From: Variovorax paradoxus
GTDB taxonomy: Bacteria > Pseudomonadota > Gammaproteobacteria > Burkholderiales > Burkholderiaceae_C
Direction of reading: 5' to 3'
NCBI RefSeq assembly: GCF_030811855.1
Contig: NZ_JAUSRN010000021.1
Location: 1 to 64,000 of the forward strand
DNA length: 64,000 nt
Both the position numbers and the translations under genes were made by a program. Positions 41,327-50,129 of the stretch are shown in pieces (the stretch's first letter is position 1; each line of letters begins with the position of its first letter). The notes below the pieces were generated by a model. The model was not told the DNA's origin, ran no database searches, and saw nothing but the letters and a program-made list of their open reading frames with translations.

Positions 41327-42201
41327 CGCCCGACCTGATGGAAGCCGGCGCCGAGCGCGCCGCACGCGCCAAAGGCATTCCCTATGTGAGCAGCAGCACC
41401 GAATCGGGCGGCCGTTCCGCCGACTTCGGCCGCATCGCAACGCCGGGCGAGGTCGACGTGACGCACGGCCGCATCCTCTATCTCGAAGACGTGAGCGTGA
41501 GCTTCGACGGCTTCAAGGCCATCAACAAGCTGTCGCTCGACATTGCGCCGGGCGAGCTGCGCTGCATCATCGGCCCCAACGGTGCGGGCAAGACCACGAT
41601 GATGGACATCATCACCGGCAAGACGCGGCCCGACTCGGGCACGGTGTTTTTCGGCAGCACCATCGACCTGCTGCGCCACCGCGAAGCCGACATTGCGCAG
41701 CTGGGCATCGGCCGCAAGTTCCAGAAGCCGACGGTGTTCGAGCATCTCACCGTGTTCGAGAACCTCGAACTCGCGCTCAAGACCAACAAGGGCGTACGCG
41801 CATCGATGCTGTTCAAGCTCGACTCGGCGCAGAGCGACCGGCTCGCCGAAGTGCTGCAGACCATTCACCTGGCCGACAGCGTCTCTCGCCTGGCCGGCAA
41901 CCTGAGCCATGGCCAGAAGCAGTGGCTCGAAATCGGCATGCTGCTGATGCAGGACCCGAAGCTGCTTTTGCTCGACGAGCCTGTGGCCGGCATGACGGAC
42001 GAAGAAACGGCCCGCACCGCCGAGCTGTTCCTCACGCTCAAGGGCAAGCATTCGCTGATGGTGGTGGAGCACGACATGAGCTTCATCCGCACGATCTCCG
42101 AGATCGTGACGGTGCTGTGCGATGGGTCGGTGCTCGCTCAAGGCACGCTGGACGAAGTGCAGGCCGACGAGCGCGTGATCGAGGTTTACCTGGGCCGCTG
42201 A
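41323..42201 (+). CDS. urtD: urea ABC transporter ATP-binding protein D
   Basis: A 292-residue LIV-type ATPase. About 45 extra residues precede the core, which begins ILYLEDVSVSFDGFKAINKL. Walker A is GPNGAGKTTMMD, the signature is LSHGQKQWLEIGMLL and Walker B is LLLLDEPVAGMTDEE with HDMSFIRTIS. It pairs with UrtE. The N-terminal extension could be shortened if an internal start is used, but no better-placed start with a ribosome site was seen; the overlap with urtC favours 41323. Confidence 0.94.
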   Translation: MTPDLMEAGAERAARAKGIPYVSSSTESGGRSADFGRIATPGEVDVTHGRILYLEDVSVSFDGFKAINKLSLDIAPGELRCIIGPNGAGKTTMMDIITGKTRPDSGTVFFGSTIDLLRHREADIAQLGIGRKFQKPTVFEHLTVFENLELALKTNKGVRASMLFKLDSAQSDRLAEVLQTIHLADSVSRLAGNLSHGQKQWLEIGMLLMQDPKLLLLDEPVAGMTDEETARTAELFLTLKGKHSLMVVEHDMSFIRTISEIVTVLCDGSVLAQGTLDEVQADERVIEVYLGR

Positions 42202-42213
42202 GGAATCGATTTC

Positions 42214-42906
42214 ATGCTGACAGTCAAGAACATCCACCAGTACTACGGCGGCTCCCACATTCTTCGCGACGTGAGCTTCGAGGCCACGCTCGGCAAGGTC
42301 ACCGTGCTGCTCGGCCGCAACGGCGTGGGCAAGACCACGCTGCTCAAGTCGCTGATGGGTCTCGTCCCCATCAAGAGCGGCAGCATCGAGCTTGAAGGCA
42401 AGCCGATCCACAAGTCCACGCCGTATGAAAGAGCAAGAGCGGGCATCGGCTTTGTCCCCCAAGGCCGAGAGATCTTTGCCCGCCTCACGGTCGAAGAAAA
42501 CCTGCGCATGGGCCTGGCCTACAAGAGCGGCAGCACGCCCATTCCGGCGGAACTGTTCGAGCTGTTCCCCGTGCTCAAGCAGATGATCAACCGCCGCGGC
42601 GGCGATCTTTCGGGCGGGCAGCAGCAGCAGTTGGCCATCGCGCGTGCGCTGGCCCCCAAGCCCAAGCTGCTGATCCTGGACGAGCCGACCGAAGGCATCC
42701 AGCCCAGCATCATCAAGGACATCGGCCGCGTCATCCGCATGCTGGCCGACCGAGGCGACATGGCCATCGTGCTGTGCGAGCAGTACTACGACTTTGCTCA
42801 AGAGCTTGCCGACGACTACCTCGTGATGGAACGCGGCGAAGTGATTGCGCGCGGGCTCGGCAAGGACATGGAAGCGCAGGGCGTGCGCCAGCTCGTCGCG
42901 ATTTAA
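42214..42906 (+). CDS. urtE: urea ABC transporter ATP-binding protein E
   Basis: A 230-residue LivF-type ATPase. Walker A is GRNGVGKTTLLKS, the signature is LSGGQQQQLAIARALA and Walker B is LLILDEPTEGIQPSIIKD, the typical UrtE form. It is 12 bases downstream of urtD. The urt operon ends here. In many bacteria urease genes follow, but here an MFS gene does, so urease must be elsewhere or absent. Confidence 0.95.
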   Translation: MLTVKNIHQYYGGSHILRDVSFEATLGKVTVLLGRNGVGKTTLLKSLMGLVPIKSGSIELEGKPIHKSTPYERARAGIGFVPQGREIFARLTVEENLRMGLAYKSGSTPIPAELFELFPVLKQMINRRGGDLSGGQQQQLAIARALAPKPKLLILDEPTEGIQPSIIKDIGRVIRMLADRGDMAIVLCEQYYDFAQELADDYLVMERGEVIARGLGKDMEAQGVRQLVAI

Positions 42907-42964
42907 GCAGCCGGGGCGGCACGGCAGTACCAGCCGGCCAGCATCGCCGTATCGGCAGAAATTC

Positions 42965-42976
42965 AGGGTTTACCCT
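42965..42976. promoter_or_regulatory. AGGGT-TT-ACCCT dyad before the MFS gene
   Basis: A 12-bp dyad lies between urtE and the MFS gene, followed at once by AAAATC. TAAAAT just after it (42976-42981) could serve as a -10 element. It is a candidate operator for the MFS gene at 43027; the regulator is unknown. Confidence 0.3.
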
Positions 42977-43026
42977 AAAATCGGGCCTCTGCCCGTCACC
43001 GCCGGGCACCTCCCAGGAGCCTGGCC

Positions 43027-44283
43027 TTGAACGCCTCCCCACCCGCGCTGGACAGCGCGGATACCGACATTTCCGTTTCCTCATCCGCATCGCGCGTCGA
43101 CTTCCTGCGGGCCGTGCTGGCGCTCGGCGTGGGCGGCTTTGCCATCGGCACCGGCGAATTCGTGATCATGGGCTTGCTGCCCGAGGTGGCGAAAGACATC
43201 GCGGTCACCATCCCGCAGGCGGGCCACGTCATCAGCGCCTATGCGCTCGGCGTGGTGATCGGCGCGCCAGTGCTCGCGGTGCTTGCCGCGGGGTGGGGCC
43301 GCCGCGCATTGCTGATTGCGCTCATGGCCGTGTTTGCCGCCGGCAACTTCGCCAGCGCCATGGCGCCGGGCTACCTGTCGCTCAACCTGCTGCGCTTTGC
43401 GACCGGGCTGCCGCATGGCACCTACTTCGGCGTTGCCGCGCTCGTGGCGGCCACGCTCGCGCCACCGGGGCGCCGCGCGCGGGCCGTCGGCCTCGTGATG
43501 CTGGGGCTCACCGGCGCCACGCTCGTCGGCGTGCCCATTGCCGCGTGGCTCGGCCAGCTTTTCGGATGGCGCGCGGCCTTCGTGTTCGTGGGCGTCATCG
43601 CACTCATCGCCGTGGTGCTGCTGCGCCGGGACATCCCCGACCTTGCGGCACCCGCGGGTGCGAGCCCGTGGCGCGAGCTCGGCGCGCTGAAACGCAAACA
43701 GGTGTGGTTCACGCTCGGCATCGGCGCCATCGGCTTCGGCGGCATGTTCTCGGTGTTCAGCTACATCAAGCCCACGCTGATCGAGGTGGCGGGCCTGCCG
43801 CTCGGTGGCGTGCCGTTCGTGCTCGCGCTGTTCGGCCTGGGCATGGTCGCCGGCAACCTCGTCGGTTCGCGCCTGGCCGACAAGTCGCTCATGCGCACCA
43901 TTGGCGGCCTGCTCGTCTATGCAGCGCTGGTGCTCGCCGTGTTCACCTTCGCGGCGCACAACGTTTACACAGCGGCGTTCAACGTGTTCCTCATCGGCAC
44001 TACTGTCGCCATCGGCCCGGCCCTGCAGATCCGCCTGATGGACGTGGCCGGCGACGCGCAGACGCTCGCCGCCGCGCTCAACCACTCGGCCTTCAACATG
44101 GCCAATGCGCTCGGCGCATGGCTCGGCGGCGTGGCCATTGCCGCGGGCCTGGGCTGGACCTCGACCGGCTGGGTCGGCGCCTTACTGGCGCTGGCCGGCA
44201 TGGGCGTGTTTTGGTGGGCGGTGACGAGTGCACGTGCCAGCGAGCGGCCTGGCGCGACTCAGCGCGCGCCGAGCGCTTCGTAG
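43027..44283 (+). CDS. DHA1-type MFS transporter (AraJ/YdhP-like)
   Basis: A 418-residue twelve-helix transporter. GGFAIGTGEFVIMGLLPEVAKDI is the opening signature of the AraJ/YdhP sugar-efflux-like branch, LLRFATGLPHGTYFGVAAL and NALGAWLGGVAIAAGLG are also typical. It probably exports a sugar or small metabolite by proton antiport. The start is TTG, supported by CAGGAGCC directly upstream (43014-43021). It is not tightly linked to the urt genes. Confidence 0.86.
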   Translation: MNASPPALDSADTDISVSSSASRVDFLRAVLALGVGGFAIGTGEFVIMGLLPEVAKDIAVTIPQAGHVISAYALGVVIGAPVLAVLAAGWGRRALLIALMAVFAAGNFASAMAPGYLSLNLLRFATGLPHGTYFGVAALVAATLAPPGRRARAVGLVMLGLTGATLVGVPIAAWLGQLFGWRAAFVFVGVIALIAVVLLRRDIPDLAAPAGASPWRELGALKRKQVWFTLGIGAIGFGGMFSVFSYIKPTLIEVAGLPLGGVPFVLALFGLGMVAGNLVGSRLADKSLMRTIGGLLVYAALVLAVFTFAAHNVYTAAFNVFLIGTTVAIGPALQIRLMDVAGDAQTLAAALNHSAFNMANALGAWLGGVAIAAGLGWTSTGWVGALLALAGMGVFWWAVTSARASERPGATQRAPSAS

Positions 44284-44408
44284 ATCGAACGCGCGGTGAG
44301 CGCCTGGGTCATCGACCCGCGCGAAGACATTGCACAATGGCTCACCATGCCCGTGCGCCAGATCACCATCGACGGATCCGACTTCGCTCCGGCGGCGCGC
44401 GCAAAGAC

Positions 44409-45965
44409 ATGAGCGCGGCCCGGCCTGTCTTGCAGCGCCGCCGCCTGCTGCTCGGCGGGATGGCCGCCGCATCGCTGGGCCATCCGTTCCTGCAGCTGAA
44501 CGCGCAACAACAAAGCGCACGCGAACTCTTCACACTCGGCGTGGCATCGGGCAGCCCAAGGCCCGACGGCGTGGTGCTGTGGACTCGCCTCGCGCCCGAT
44601 CCGACGCAAGGCGGCGGCATGGGCGATGCATCGGTCGACGTGCGATGGGAAGTGGCGCACGACGAAAACTTTGCGCGCGTTGCCGCGGAGGGCAGGGCCA
44701 CCGCCGTCGCAGCGCTTGCGCATTCGGTGCACGCCGAAGTTCGCGGCCTCGCGCCAAGCCGGCCCTATTGGTATCGCTTCACGGCCGAAGGCGTGCGAAG
44801 CCCCGTCGGACGCACCCGCACCGCGCCGGCCGACAACGATGCAGCGCCGCAGCCATCGCGCTTTGCCTTCGCCTCGTGCCAACAGTACGAACAGGGCTAC
44901 TACGCAGCCTACCGCGACATGGCCGCGCAGCCTTTCGACTTCGTCGTGCACCTGGGCGACTACATCTATGAAAGCTCATGGGGTTCGCGCCATGTGCGCC
45001 ACCACCAGGGCGGCATTCCCACGCAGCTGGGCGAGTTTCGCGACCGCTATGCGCTCTACAAGACCGACCCGCACCTGCAGGCCGCGCATGCCGCCTTCCC
45101 CTGGCTCGTGACCTGGGACGACCATGAGGTGGCCAACGACTACACCGACGACGTGTCGCCGCGCACCATCGACCCCGCGCAGTTTCTTGCCATCCGCGCC
45201 GCGGCTTACCAAGCGTGGTACGAGCACATGCCCGTGCCCGCCAGCATGCGGCCGACCGGTGCCGCAGCCACCATCTATGGCCGGCATCGCTTCGGCCGCA
45301 TGCTCGATGTGTTCCTGCTCGATGGGCGGCAGTACCGCTCGCACCACGCCTGCCTGGCGGGACGCAGTGCGTCGCCATTGGCCGACTGCGCAGACCGGCT
45401 TTCGCCGGAGCGCAGCTTCCTGGGCAAGAAGCAGGAAGCGTGGCTTGCGAACGAACTGGCCGCGCCGCCCGCGCGCTGGACGGTCATTGCGCAACCCACA
45501 CTGCTGGCCGAGGCCGACCGCAAGCGCGGCCCCGAGCACGGCTACTGGATGGACGGCTGGGACGGCTACGCCGCGTCCCGCGCGCGCCTGCTCGACAGCC
45601 TGGCCGCCAACAAGGCGCGCGGCGGCGATGCGTTGGTTATCAGCGGCGACGTGCACGCCTTCTGGGCCGCCGACCTGCGCCGCGAGCCGCAGGGCCCGGC
45701 GGTGGCAACCGAATTCGTCGGCGGAGCCATCACCTCCGAAGGGCCCAGTGCCGCCAACGTGGCCAACCTGCTCGCCAAGAACGACCACCTGCGCTACGGC
45801 CGAGGCGACAAGCGCGGCTATGCGCACATGGCGCTCGATGCGCGCGGCTGCACCGTCGAGTTTCGCGCCGTGGAAGACGAGAAATCCGCAGACAGCGCCG
45901 TCGCCCCGATGGCCCGTTTTGCGGTGGAGCGCGGCGCGCCCGGCGTGCACCTGGAAGCCACCTGA
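44409..45965 (+). CDS. phoD: PhoD-like alkaline phosphatase, Tat-exported
   Basis: A 518-residue PhoD-family phosphodiesterase/phosphatase. The N-terminus LQRRRLLLGGMAAASLG has a twin-arginine motif, so it should be exported folded. An N-terminal fibronectin-like segment (about 40-140) leads into the metallophosphatase domain with FASCQQYEQGYY, HLGDYIYESSWG, TWDDHEVANDY and SGDVHAFWAADL as metal-ligand motifs. It releases phosphate from phosphomono- and diesters in the periplasm, using Ca2+ and Fe3+ in known members. A longer reading from 42774 would include the MFS gene in another frame and is not real. Confidence 0.93.
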   Translation: MSAARPVLQRRRLLLGGMAAASLGHPFLQLNAQQQSARELFTLGVASGSPRPDGVVLWTRLAPDPTQGGGMGDASVDVRWEVAHDENFARVAAEGRATAVAALAHSVHAEVRGLAPSRPYWYRFTAEGVRSPVGRTRTAPADNDAAPQPSRFAFASCQQYEQGYYAAYRDMAAQPFDFVVHLGDYIYESSWGSRHVRHHQGGIPTQLGEFRDRYALYKTDPHLQAAHAAFPWLVTWDDHEVANDYTDDVSPRTIDPAQFLAIRAAAYQAWYEHMPVPASMRPTGAAATIYGRHRFGRMLDVFLLDGRQYRSHHACLAGRSASPLADCADRLSPERSFLGKKQEAWLANELAAPPARWTVIAQPTLLAEADRKRGPEHGYWMDGWDGYAASRARLLDSLAANKARGGDALVISGDVHAFWAADLRREPQGPAVATEFVGGAITSEGPSAANVANLLAKNDHLRYGRGDKRGYAHMALDARGCTVEFRAVEDEKSADSAVAPMARFAVERGAPGVHLEAT

Positions 45966-46053
45966 AATATCGGGGGTGCCAGCAGGTTTGCGCGGCCGTG
46001 TCTATGATGGCCGCCGCCCTTCCTCTCCGTCATCTCCCTCGATCGAGACCACC

Positions 46054-47064
46054 ATGAGCATTCCCACCACCCGCCTCGGCCGCACGGGCCTTACCGTGTC
46101 GCGGCTTGCGCTCGGCACCATGACCTTCGGCCTGCAGACCGACGAGGCGGTGTCGCACCGCATTCTGGACAAGGCTGCGGAGGGCGGCATCAACTTTCTC
46201 GATACCGCCGACGTGTACCCGCTTGGCGGCACCGTCGAGACCACCGGCCGCACTGAAGAAATCATCGGCCGCTGGTTGCAGAAGCAGGGCCCCACGGGTC
46301 GCCGCCGCTTCGTGGTGGCGACCAAGGCGGTGGGCAAGGTCGGCCCCAACAGCTGGGACCAGGGCGCATCGCGCAAGCACCTGCTCGACGCCATCGATGC
46401 CTCGCTCAAGCGGCTGCAGACCGACCACGTCGACCTGTACCAGCTGCACAGCGACGACCGCGAGACGCCGCTCGAGGAGAGCCTGGAGGCGCTCGACGTC
46501 ATCGTCAAGTCGGGCCGCGCGCGCTACATCGGCGTGTCCAACTTCCTGGCCTACCGGCTGGCCCGCGCGCTTGGCAAGGCCGAGCTGCACAAGCTCACGC
46601 GCTACGTGTCGGTGCAGCCGCGCTACAGCCTGCTGTTCCGCGAGATCGAGCGCGAGCTGCTGCCGCTGGCGGGCGAAGAGGGCCTGGGCGTGATTCCTTA
46701 CAACCCGCTGGCCGGCGGCTTGCTCACCGGCAAGTACAAGCCGGGTGCCAAGCCCGAGGAGAACACCCGCTTCACCCTCGGCACCGCCGGCGGCATGTAT
46801 CAAGACCGCTACTGGAACGATCGCAGCTTCAACACTGTGACGCAGCTGCACAAGCTGGCCGACGAAGCCGGCGTGCCGCTGGCCACGCTGGCGGTGGCCT
46901 GGGTCATGGCCAACCCGCTCATCACGGCGCCACTGCTCGGCGCCAGCCGGCCCGAACAGCTCGACGCCACGCTGGCCGCGGCCGCATACAAGCTGGACCC
47001 TGCGCTGAAGCAGAAGCTCGACGAGCTCACGGCTGAATACCGCAAGGGCGACGCGCCCCGCTAG
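46054..47064 (+). CDS. aldo/keto reductase
   Basis: A 336-residue (alpha/beta)8 NADPH-dependent oxidoreductase. LGRTGLTVSRLALGTMTFG, NFLDTADVYP (Asp and Tyr), TKAVGKVG (Lys) and LYQLHSDD (His) give the catalytic tetrad region; GVSNFLAYRLA and the C-terminal coenzyme site PLLGASRPEQL follow. It reduces an aldehyde or ketone; the substrate is unknown. The gene stands alone between phoD and the DedA-rhodanese gene. Confidence 0.92.
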   Translation: MSIPTTRLGRTGLTVSRLALGTMTFGLQTDEAVSHRILDKAAEGGINFLDTADVYPLGGTVETTGRTEEIIGRWLQKQGPTGRRRFVVATKAVGKVGPNSWDQGASRKHLLDAIDASLKRLQTDHVDLYQLHSDDRETPLEESLEALDVIVKSGRARYIGVSNFLAYRLARALGKAELHKLTRYVSVQPRYSLLFREIERELLPLAGEEGLGVIPYNPLAGGLLTGKYKPGAKPEENTRFTLGTAGGMYQDRYWNDRSFNTVTQLHKLADEAGVPLATLAVAWVMANPLITAPLLGASRPEQLDATLAAAAYKLDPALKQKLDELTAEYRKGDAPR

Positions 47065-47101
47065 GCCCCGAAGGAGTGAACCCCAACCCCGCGTTGCTGC
47101 C

Positions 47102-48040
47102 ATGGCACAGCTGATGTCGCTGCTGGTGCAGAACGCGATCGCGATCGTCTTCGCGGCAAGCTTTGCCGCGCGCCTCGGATTGCCGGTGCCCGCGGCCGCC
47201 GTGCTGGTGGTGTCGGGCGCACTGCTGGCGGCCGGCAACGTCTCGGTGGCGGGCGTGGTGCTGGCCGCGGTGCTGGCCAACCTGCTGGGCGACGGCGCCT
47301 GGTTCTATGCCGGGCGTCGCTTCGGCTACCGCTTCATGCGCCTTCTGTGCCGCATCTCGCTGTCGCCCGACTCCTGCGTGCGGCGCGGCGAATCGCTCAT
47401 CGGCCGCTGGGGCGGGCTCTCGCTGGTGGCTGCCAAGTTTGTGCCGGGCGTCTCGGTGGTGGCGCCGCCCATGGCTGGTGCACTGGGCATGCCGGTGTGG
47501 CGCTTCATCGTCTTCGACATTGGCGCCGCGCTGGTGTGGACCGGCCTTTTCCTCGGGCTGGGCTGGATCTTTCGCGATCAGATCCAGGACGTGCTGGCCA
47601 TGCTGGCCCAGGCCGGCGGCATTGCCACCCTGGCGCTGGTGGTGGTGCTGGCAGTGACGCTGGCGGTGCGCTACTGGCGCCGCCGCGCCTTCATGCGGCT
47701 CACCGGCATGCCGCGCATCAACGTGGACGAGCTGCACGATCTGCTCGCCAGCGAGACGCCGCCGCTGGTGATCGACGTGCGCGGCGAGGCGGGCGTGCAG
47801 GTCGACCCGCGCCGCATTCCCGGTGCGCTGCCGTACACGCTCAAGTCGCTGCAGCAGCGGCACCCCGAGCTGCCGCTCGTCGGCGGGCGCGACGTGGTCG
47901 TCTACTGCAACTGCCCCAACGAGGTGTCGGCGGCATTGGCCGCGCGCGTGCTGCTGGCGCGTGGTGCGCGGCGGGCCCTGCCGCTGACCGGGGGGCTCGA
48001 CGCCTGGGTGGCCTCGGGCCGGCCCACCAGCGTGCATTGA
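47102..48040 (+). CDS. DedA/SNARE-associated membrane protein fused to rhodanese
   Basis: A 312-residue two-domain protein. Residues 1-190 form a DedA/VTT membrane domain with GDGAWFYAGRRFGYRFMRLL and AAKFVPGVSVVAPPMAGALGM, the typical Gly-Arg motif region. Residues 205-305 form a rhodanese domain with VIDVRGEAGVQVD and a Cys loop VVYCNCPNEVSAALAA containing the catalytic Cys. DedA proteins move lipids or maintain proton balance, and rhodaneses bind sulfur or phosphate. The fusion recurs in proteobacteria but its function is unknown. Confidence 0.92.
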   Translation: MAQLMSLLVQNAIAIVFAASFAARLGLPVPAAAVLVVSGALLAAGNVSVAGVVLAAVLANLLGDGAWFYAGRRFGYRFMRLLCRISLSPDSCVRRGESLIGRWGGLSLVAAKFVPGVSVVAPPMAGALGMPVWRFIVFDIGAALVWTGLFLGLGWIFRDQIQDVLAMLAQAGGIATLALVVVLAVTLAVRYWRRRAFMRLTGMPRINVDELHDLLASETPPLVIDVRGEAGVQVDPRRIPGALPYTLKSLQQRHPELPLVGGRDVVVYCNCPNEVSAALAARVLLARGARRALPLTGGLDAWVASGRPTSVH

Positions 48041-48097
48041 GTGTGCGCCGTCAGGCGACCGGCTCATGGCCGCGCCCGGTGGTAGTCTTGCCCCCCG

Positions 48098-49462
48098 ATG
48101 AACCTCCGCACCAAGATCGTCGCGCTGGCTGTGGCACCGCTGCTGGTTGCGCTGGTGCTGGTGGCCCTGGCGGTGCGCCACCAGGAGCATGACCTGGCGC
48201 GGCGCGAACGCGCGCTCATCGAGAAAAGCTACATGGACCAGCGGCGTAGCGAACTGCGCAGCTATGTCGACCTGGCCGTGAGCACCGTGCGCCCGCTGTA
48301 CGACGCGGGCCTGGACGACGACGAAACCCGCACCGAAGCCCTGCGCCGCCTGGCCGCGCTGGACTATGGCGACGACGGCTACTTCTTCGTCTACGACATG
48401 CAGGGCCGCTCGCTCATGCATTCGCGCCAGCCTGACCTCGTCGGCAAGAACCTTTGGGACCTGCGCGACGCCCACGGCCGCTTCACCATCCAGGACCTGA
48501 TTGCCGGTGCGCGCGCCGGCGGCGGTTTTGTCGAATACGAATGGCGCAAGCCCTCCAGCGAGCAGATGGCGCCCAAGCTCGGCTACGTCACGGCGCTGCC
48601 GCGCTGGAATTGGATGGTCGGCACCGGCCTTTACCTGGACGACATCGAAACGACGATGCAGGCGCTCGATCGCCAGATGAGCACCAACGTCACCACCACG
48701 CTGCTCTGGATTGCAGGCATTGCGGCGCTGTGCCTCGCAGTGGTGAGCGCCACCGGCCTGCTGCTCAACCTGAGCGAGCATCGCGTGGCCGAAGCCAAGC
48801 TGCGGCTGCTGGCTCGCCGCGTGGTGCAGTCGCAGGAAGAAGAGCGCGGCCACCTCGCGCGCGAACTGCACGACGGCACCAGCCAAACGCTGGTGTCGGC
48901 CAAGCTGCTCATCGAATCCGCCGTGGAAGCGCTCGACCGCGAAAGCCAGACCGCGCCACCTGCACTGGCCAAGGCACTGCAACGGCTCAACGATTCGCTG
49001 CTCGAAGTGCGCCGGATCTCGCATCGCCTGCGACCGGCTCTGCTCGACACCCTTGGCCTGCCCGCCGCGCTCCAGCGCCTGGGCGACGAGTTTGCCGAAG
49101 AGGGCACCATCGACGCGTCGATCATGATCGAAGGCGAAGCTTACGAACTTTCGCAAGAAGCCAAGACCGCACTTTTCCGCGTCACGCAAGAGGCGCTCAC
49201 CAACGTGCGCAAGCACGCCAAGGCGCACCGCGTGCACATCGACCTGGGCTTCTTCGACGACGAAGGTGTGCGGCTCGAGATTGGCGACGACGGCATCGGC
49301 TTTGACGTCGACGCCATGCAGCTCGACCCGCGGCGCGGCATCGGCCTGCGCAACATGCGCGAACGCATGGAGTCCATCGGCGGGCGCCTCCGCGTGACAT
49401 CCGGCGAAGGCGGAACCACCATCGTGGCCGAAGTGCCGACCCGCAGCGCCAAGCCTGAGTAG
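48098..49462 (+). CDS. Cache-domain NarX-type histidine kinase
   Basis: A 454-residue membrane kinase. Membrane helix one is residues 7-27; a periplasmic single Cache domain (about 40-190) has DYGDDGYFFVYDMQGRSLMH and LPRWNWMVGTGLYLDDI. A second helix is at 200-222. The HisKA_3 H-box is EERGHLARELHDGTSQTL with His258, and the ATPase domain has DDGIGFDVDAM and GIGLRNMRERM. It senses a small ligand outside the cytoplasm, likely an organic acid as in similar Cache kinases (inference). The partner regulator begins five bases downstream. Confidence 0.93.
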   Translation: MNLRTKIVALAVAPLLVALVLVALAVRHQEHDLARRERALIEKSYMDQRRSELRSYVDLAVSTVRPLYDAGLDDDETRTEALRRLAALDYGDDGYFFVYDMQGRSLMHSRQPDLVGKNLWDLRDAHGRFTIQDLIAGARAGGGFVEYEWRKPSSEQMAPKLGYVTALPRWNWMVGTGLYLDDIETTMQALDRQMSTNVTTTLLWIAGIAALCLAVVSATGLLLNLSEHRVAEAKLRLLARRVVQSQEEERGHLARELHDGTSQTLVSAKLLIESAVEALDRESQTAPPALAKALQRLNDSLLEVRRISHRLRPALLDTLGLPAALQRLGDEFAEEGTIDASIMIEGEAYELSQEAKTALFRVTQEALTNVRKHAKAHRVHIDLGFFDDEGVRLEIGDDGIGFDVDAMQLDPRRGIGLRNMRERMESIGGRLRVTSGEGGTTIVAEVPTRSAKPE

Positions 49463-49466
49463 CCAG

Positions 49467-50111
49467 ATGACGGATAAAGACGCCGCCCCCATTCGCCTCT
49501 TTCTGGTCGACGACCATCCGCTGGTGCGCGACGGCCTGCGCGCAAGGCTCGGCGCCATGCCCAACCTCGAGATTGTCGGTGAAGCCGGCAGCGCAGCCGA
49601 AGCGCTGGCCTTGATCGAATCACTCAAGCCCGACTTGCTGCTGATGGACGTCGGCATGAAAGAAATGAACGGCATCGACCTGGCCGCCTTGGTGCTGCAA
49701 CGCCAGCCCGCGCCGCACGTGGTGATGCTCAGCATGTACGACAACCCCGAGTACGTGCAGAAGGCCCTGCAGGTGGGCGCGCGCGGCTATGTGCTGAAAG
49801 ACGCGCCAGCGGCTGAGATCGTTGCGGCCATCGAAGCCGTGTCGGGTGGCGGCACATTCCTGAGCCCGGCCGTGTCGAAGAAACTGTTTCGCAACCAGGC
49901 GCCAAGGCCGCTGCTCACGCCGCGTGAGAGCGAAATACTCACTGCGCTAGGCAGGGGCGAATCGAGCAAGCAGATTGCGCGGGATTTGGGATTGAGCGTG
50001 CGCACTGTGGAGGCGCATCGACAGAGTATCAAAAGGCGGCTTGGGATCGAAGGGCAGGCGGAACTCATCAAGTATGCGGTGGAGCATGCGCGGGAGTTCG
50101 GGGGCGGGTGA
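49467..50111 (+). CDS. NarL-family response regulator
   Basis: A 214-residue regulator. The receiver begins IRLFLVDDHPLVRDGLRARL with phospho-acceptor Asp61 in LLMDVGMKEMNG and Lys in GYVLKDAPA. The LuxR-type helix-turn-helix is LTPRESEILTALGRGESSKQ followed by IARDLGLSVRTVEAHRQSI. It pairs with the Cache kinase directly upstream. Targets are not evident in the window; the neighbouring metallo-beta-lactamase gene is on the other strand. Confidence 0.93.
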   Translation: MTDKDAAPIRLFLVDDHPLVRDGLRARLGAMPNLEIVGEAGSAAEALALIESLKPDLLLMDVGMKEMNGIDLAALVLQRQPAPHVVMLSMYDNPEYVQKALQVGARGYVLKDAPAAEIVAAIEAVSGGGTFLSPAVSKKLFRNQAPRPLLTPRESEILTALGRGESSKQIARDLGLSVRTVEAHRQSIKRRLGIEGQAELIKYAVEHAREFGGG

Positions 50112-50129
50112 GCTGTTGCTGTCGGATGT

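Noticed and set aside
40882..42801. A 639-codon minus-strand open frame opposite urtCDE
   Set aside because: Antisense shadow of three clear transporter genes; composition is typical of reverse-frame translation at high GC.
42774..45965. A very long open frame covering the MFS and PhoD genes
   Set aside because: Only the part from 44409 encodes a recognisable protein (PhoD). The first half is Arg/Ala-rich, out of frame with the MFS gene at 43027-44283, and is a by-product of high GC.
47027..49744. A 905-codon minus-strand open frame opposite the DedA and kinase genes
   Set aside because: It is His/Arg/Gln/Ala-rich low-complexity sequence, antisense to well-recognised genes, with no domain.
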